This document shows, in pieces, positions 6,004 through 7,077 of a stretch of 7,077 nucleotides of DNA. Source of the DNA: Leptospira sp. (GTDB lineage Bacteria; Spirochaetota; Leptospiria; Leptospirales; Leptospiraceae); the NCBI GenBank assembly GCA_025457985.1, contig JALOTI010000106.1:1-7077 (forward strand), written 5' to 3'. Under the pieces are notes generated by a model. The model was not told where the DNA came from. It saw only the letters and a program-made list of their open reading frames with translations, and searched no databases. Each line of letters begins with the position of its first letter. Position 1 is the stretch's first letter. Both the position numbers and the translations under genes were made by a program.

Positions 6004-6031
6004 AAACTACCCTTCGTTTTAAATCTGTCAA
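6004..6031 (-). promoter_or_regulatory. Candidate promoter of the 5996 lipoprotein
   Basis: A consensus TTGACA (6031-6026) and a weak -10 TAGTTT (6009-6004) are 16 bases apart on the minus strand. The -10 ends seven bases before the ATG at 5996-5994, so transcription would begin at or next to the start codon and the message would be leaderless. This conflicts with reading GAAGGG (6017-6012) as the ribosome site, so only one of the two can be right. Confidence 0.3.
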
Positions 6032-6099
6032 GAACCTTCAAACAAGGAAAAAAGAATAACGAAACATATAGCAAGAAGTGAGAGTTTCCTGTCCATCAG

Positions 6100-7077
6100 A
6101 TGTCTAATAAAGTAAGAATAAAAAATTTATCAGTAAACTTGAATTGTCTGAGCAAGATGAGCTAAAAAAAACACTAGAAACTCTTCAGTTTACTCAATAC
6201 TCTGTAGACACGATTTCCGATGCCATTCTATGGATAAACGAAGCTGGCAAATATGTTTTTGTAAACAACGCTGCAGCTAAACTGTATGGTTACACTAAAG
6301 AAGAATTATTAACGATGGCCATGTTTCAGATAGATCCATTGTTTGATGAGGCCAGATGGCAAACTCATTGGAATGAAATTCTTGAGAAAAAAACTTTTAA
6401 ATTAGAAACAGTGAATAAACGAAAAGATGGGACGGAGTTCCCTATTGAAGTAACTGTTAACTTAGTTGAATACAATAATCAATCTTATAACTGCGCTATT
6501 GTTAGAGATATATCAGAACAGAAAACGTATGAAAAGAAATTGGAAGAAAATGCAATCCGACTTCAAAACTTAAATGCAATCAAGGATCGATTTTTTTCAA
6601 TTATTGCGCATGATTTAAGAGGTCCTCTGGGGAATTATCGAGACTTTACTCAACTACTCAAAGATAAAACTGATACATTAACCAAAGAAGAAAAGTCCAG
6701 CTACTTAGAGTTATTAGAAAGATCCTCTTCACAAATCTATACACTCTTAGAAAATCTTTTAGAATGGGCAAGGTCTCAAAATGGCACCATACCATTTGAT
6801 CCACATTCTTTGGAAATACATACTCTCGTGGAAAAAATTATAGGATTGTTTTCGGTTTCGTTAAAAAACAAAAACATATCCATTTCTAATAAGATTCCTT
6901 CGCACTTATCTTTATTCTGTGACCGCCACATGACAGAGACTATCTACAGAAATTTGATCTCAAATTCAATTAAATACTCTCCTCGTTCCAGCTCTATAGA
7001 AATCGGAAGTATCTCAAAGGAAGATAAGACTACCATCTTTTATATCAAAGATGAAGGGTTGGGCATCAAAGAAGACC
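6100..7077 (+). CDS. PAS sensor histidine kinase, 3' end off the window, apparent frame break near the start
   Basis: Soluble two-component sensor kinase. From 6111 one frame is open to the right edge. Domains: a helical linker LSEQDELKKTLETLQF; a PAS domain at about 6186-6520 (SVDTISDAILWINEAGKYVFVNNAAAKLYGYTKEEL through FPIEVTV to IVRDISEQK); a HisKA H-box FFSIIAHDLRGPL with the phosphorylated His at codon 6609-6611; an N-box ETIYRNLISNSIKYS (about 6936-6980); and a G1 box DEGLG (7050-7064), where the window ends. No transmembrane helix is present, so it should sense a cytoplasmic signal. The frame has no ATG or GTG before the PAS core; its stop is TAA at 6108-6110. ATG 6100 lies in another frame and reads MSNKVRIK before running to a stop at 6163-6165. 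One extra A in the six-A run 6120-6125 would join it to the kinase frame. A TTG at 6144 is the alternative start but has no ribosome site. Its response regulator or output domain is not visible. Confidence 0.85.

Noticed and set aside
5997..6074. Upstream ATG at 6074 as the start of the second lipoprotein
   Set aside because: It adds 26 residues ahead of a textbook lipoprotein leader and would place a Lys/Arg-containing stretch before it; the ATG at 5996 gives a normal leader.

Overview
The window is mostly AT-rich (about 33-38% GC in the stretches I counted) and densely coded. It looks like a piece of a Leptospira-like spirochaete genome. The reasons are codon choice (AGA, TTA, AAA, ATT preferred), two short-spacer lipoproteins with spirochaete-style lipoboxes (LLSC/CLSC and LFSC), a TTG start, and the general look of the protein families. 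This is inference from style, not from a match to a named strain. The exception is roughly positions 1-830, which reach 45-67% GC with CTG/GTG/CGG/GGG codons and do not resemble the rest.

Layout, left to right. (1) Minus strand, 2-1378: an FAD-dependent dehydrogenase of the COG2509 type, running off the left edge. Its first ~180 codons have the AT-rich local style and the rest have the GC-rich foreign style, with the switch inside a conserved family motif. (2) Minus strand, 1375-1998: a PaiB-type FMN-binding protein whose stop overlaps the dehydrogenase's TTG start, so the two form a translationally coupled pair. (3) Plus strand, 2065-2781: an alpha/beta hydrolase with a complete Ser-Asp-His triad, followed 26 bases later by a small lipoprotein of unknown role (2808-3467). 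(4) Minus strand: a GNAT acetyltransferase (4239-4691) followed after 1 base by a DUF2889-like protein (3599-4237). (5) Plus strand, 4820-5461: an unrecognised protein with a strong ribosome binding site, divergent from the GNAT gene across a region holding a near-perfect 22-base palindrome. (6) Minus strand, about 5466-5996: a second lipoprotein, convergent with the previous gene with only 4 bases between them. (7) Plus strand, 6100 to the right edge: a soluble PAS-HisKA-HATPase sensor kinase whose only good start codon lies in a different frame, suggesting a one-base indel in an A run.

The genes do not form one obvious pathway. The likely transcription units are paiB-dehydrogenase, hydrolase-lipoprotein and GNAT-DUF2889. 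I see no rRNA, tRNA, CRISPR array, transposase, phage gene, toxin-antitoxin pair or recognisable defence system. The most notable points are the composition break inside the dehydrogenase gene (assembly chimera or intragenic recombination), the frame break at the start of the kinase, and the palindrome upstream of the unrecognised gene. I do not see a clear new multi-gene system here.
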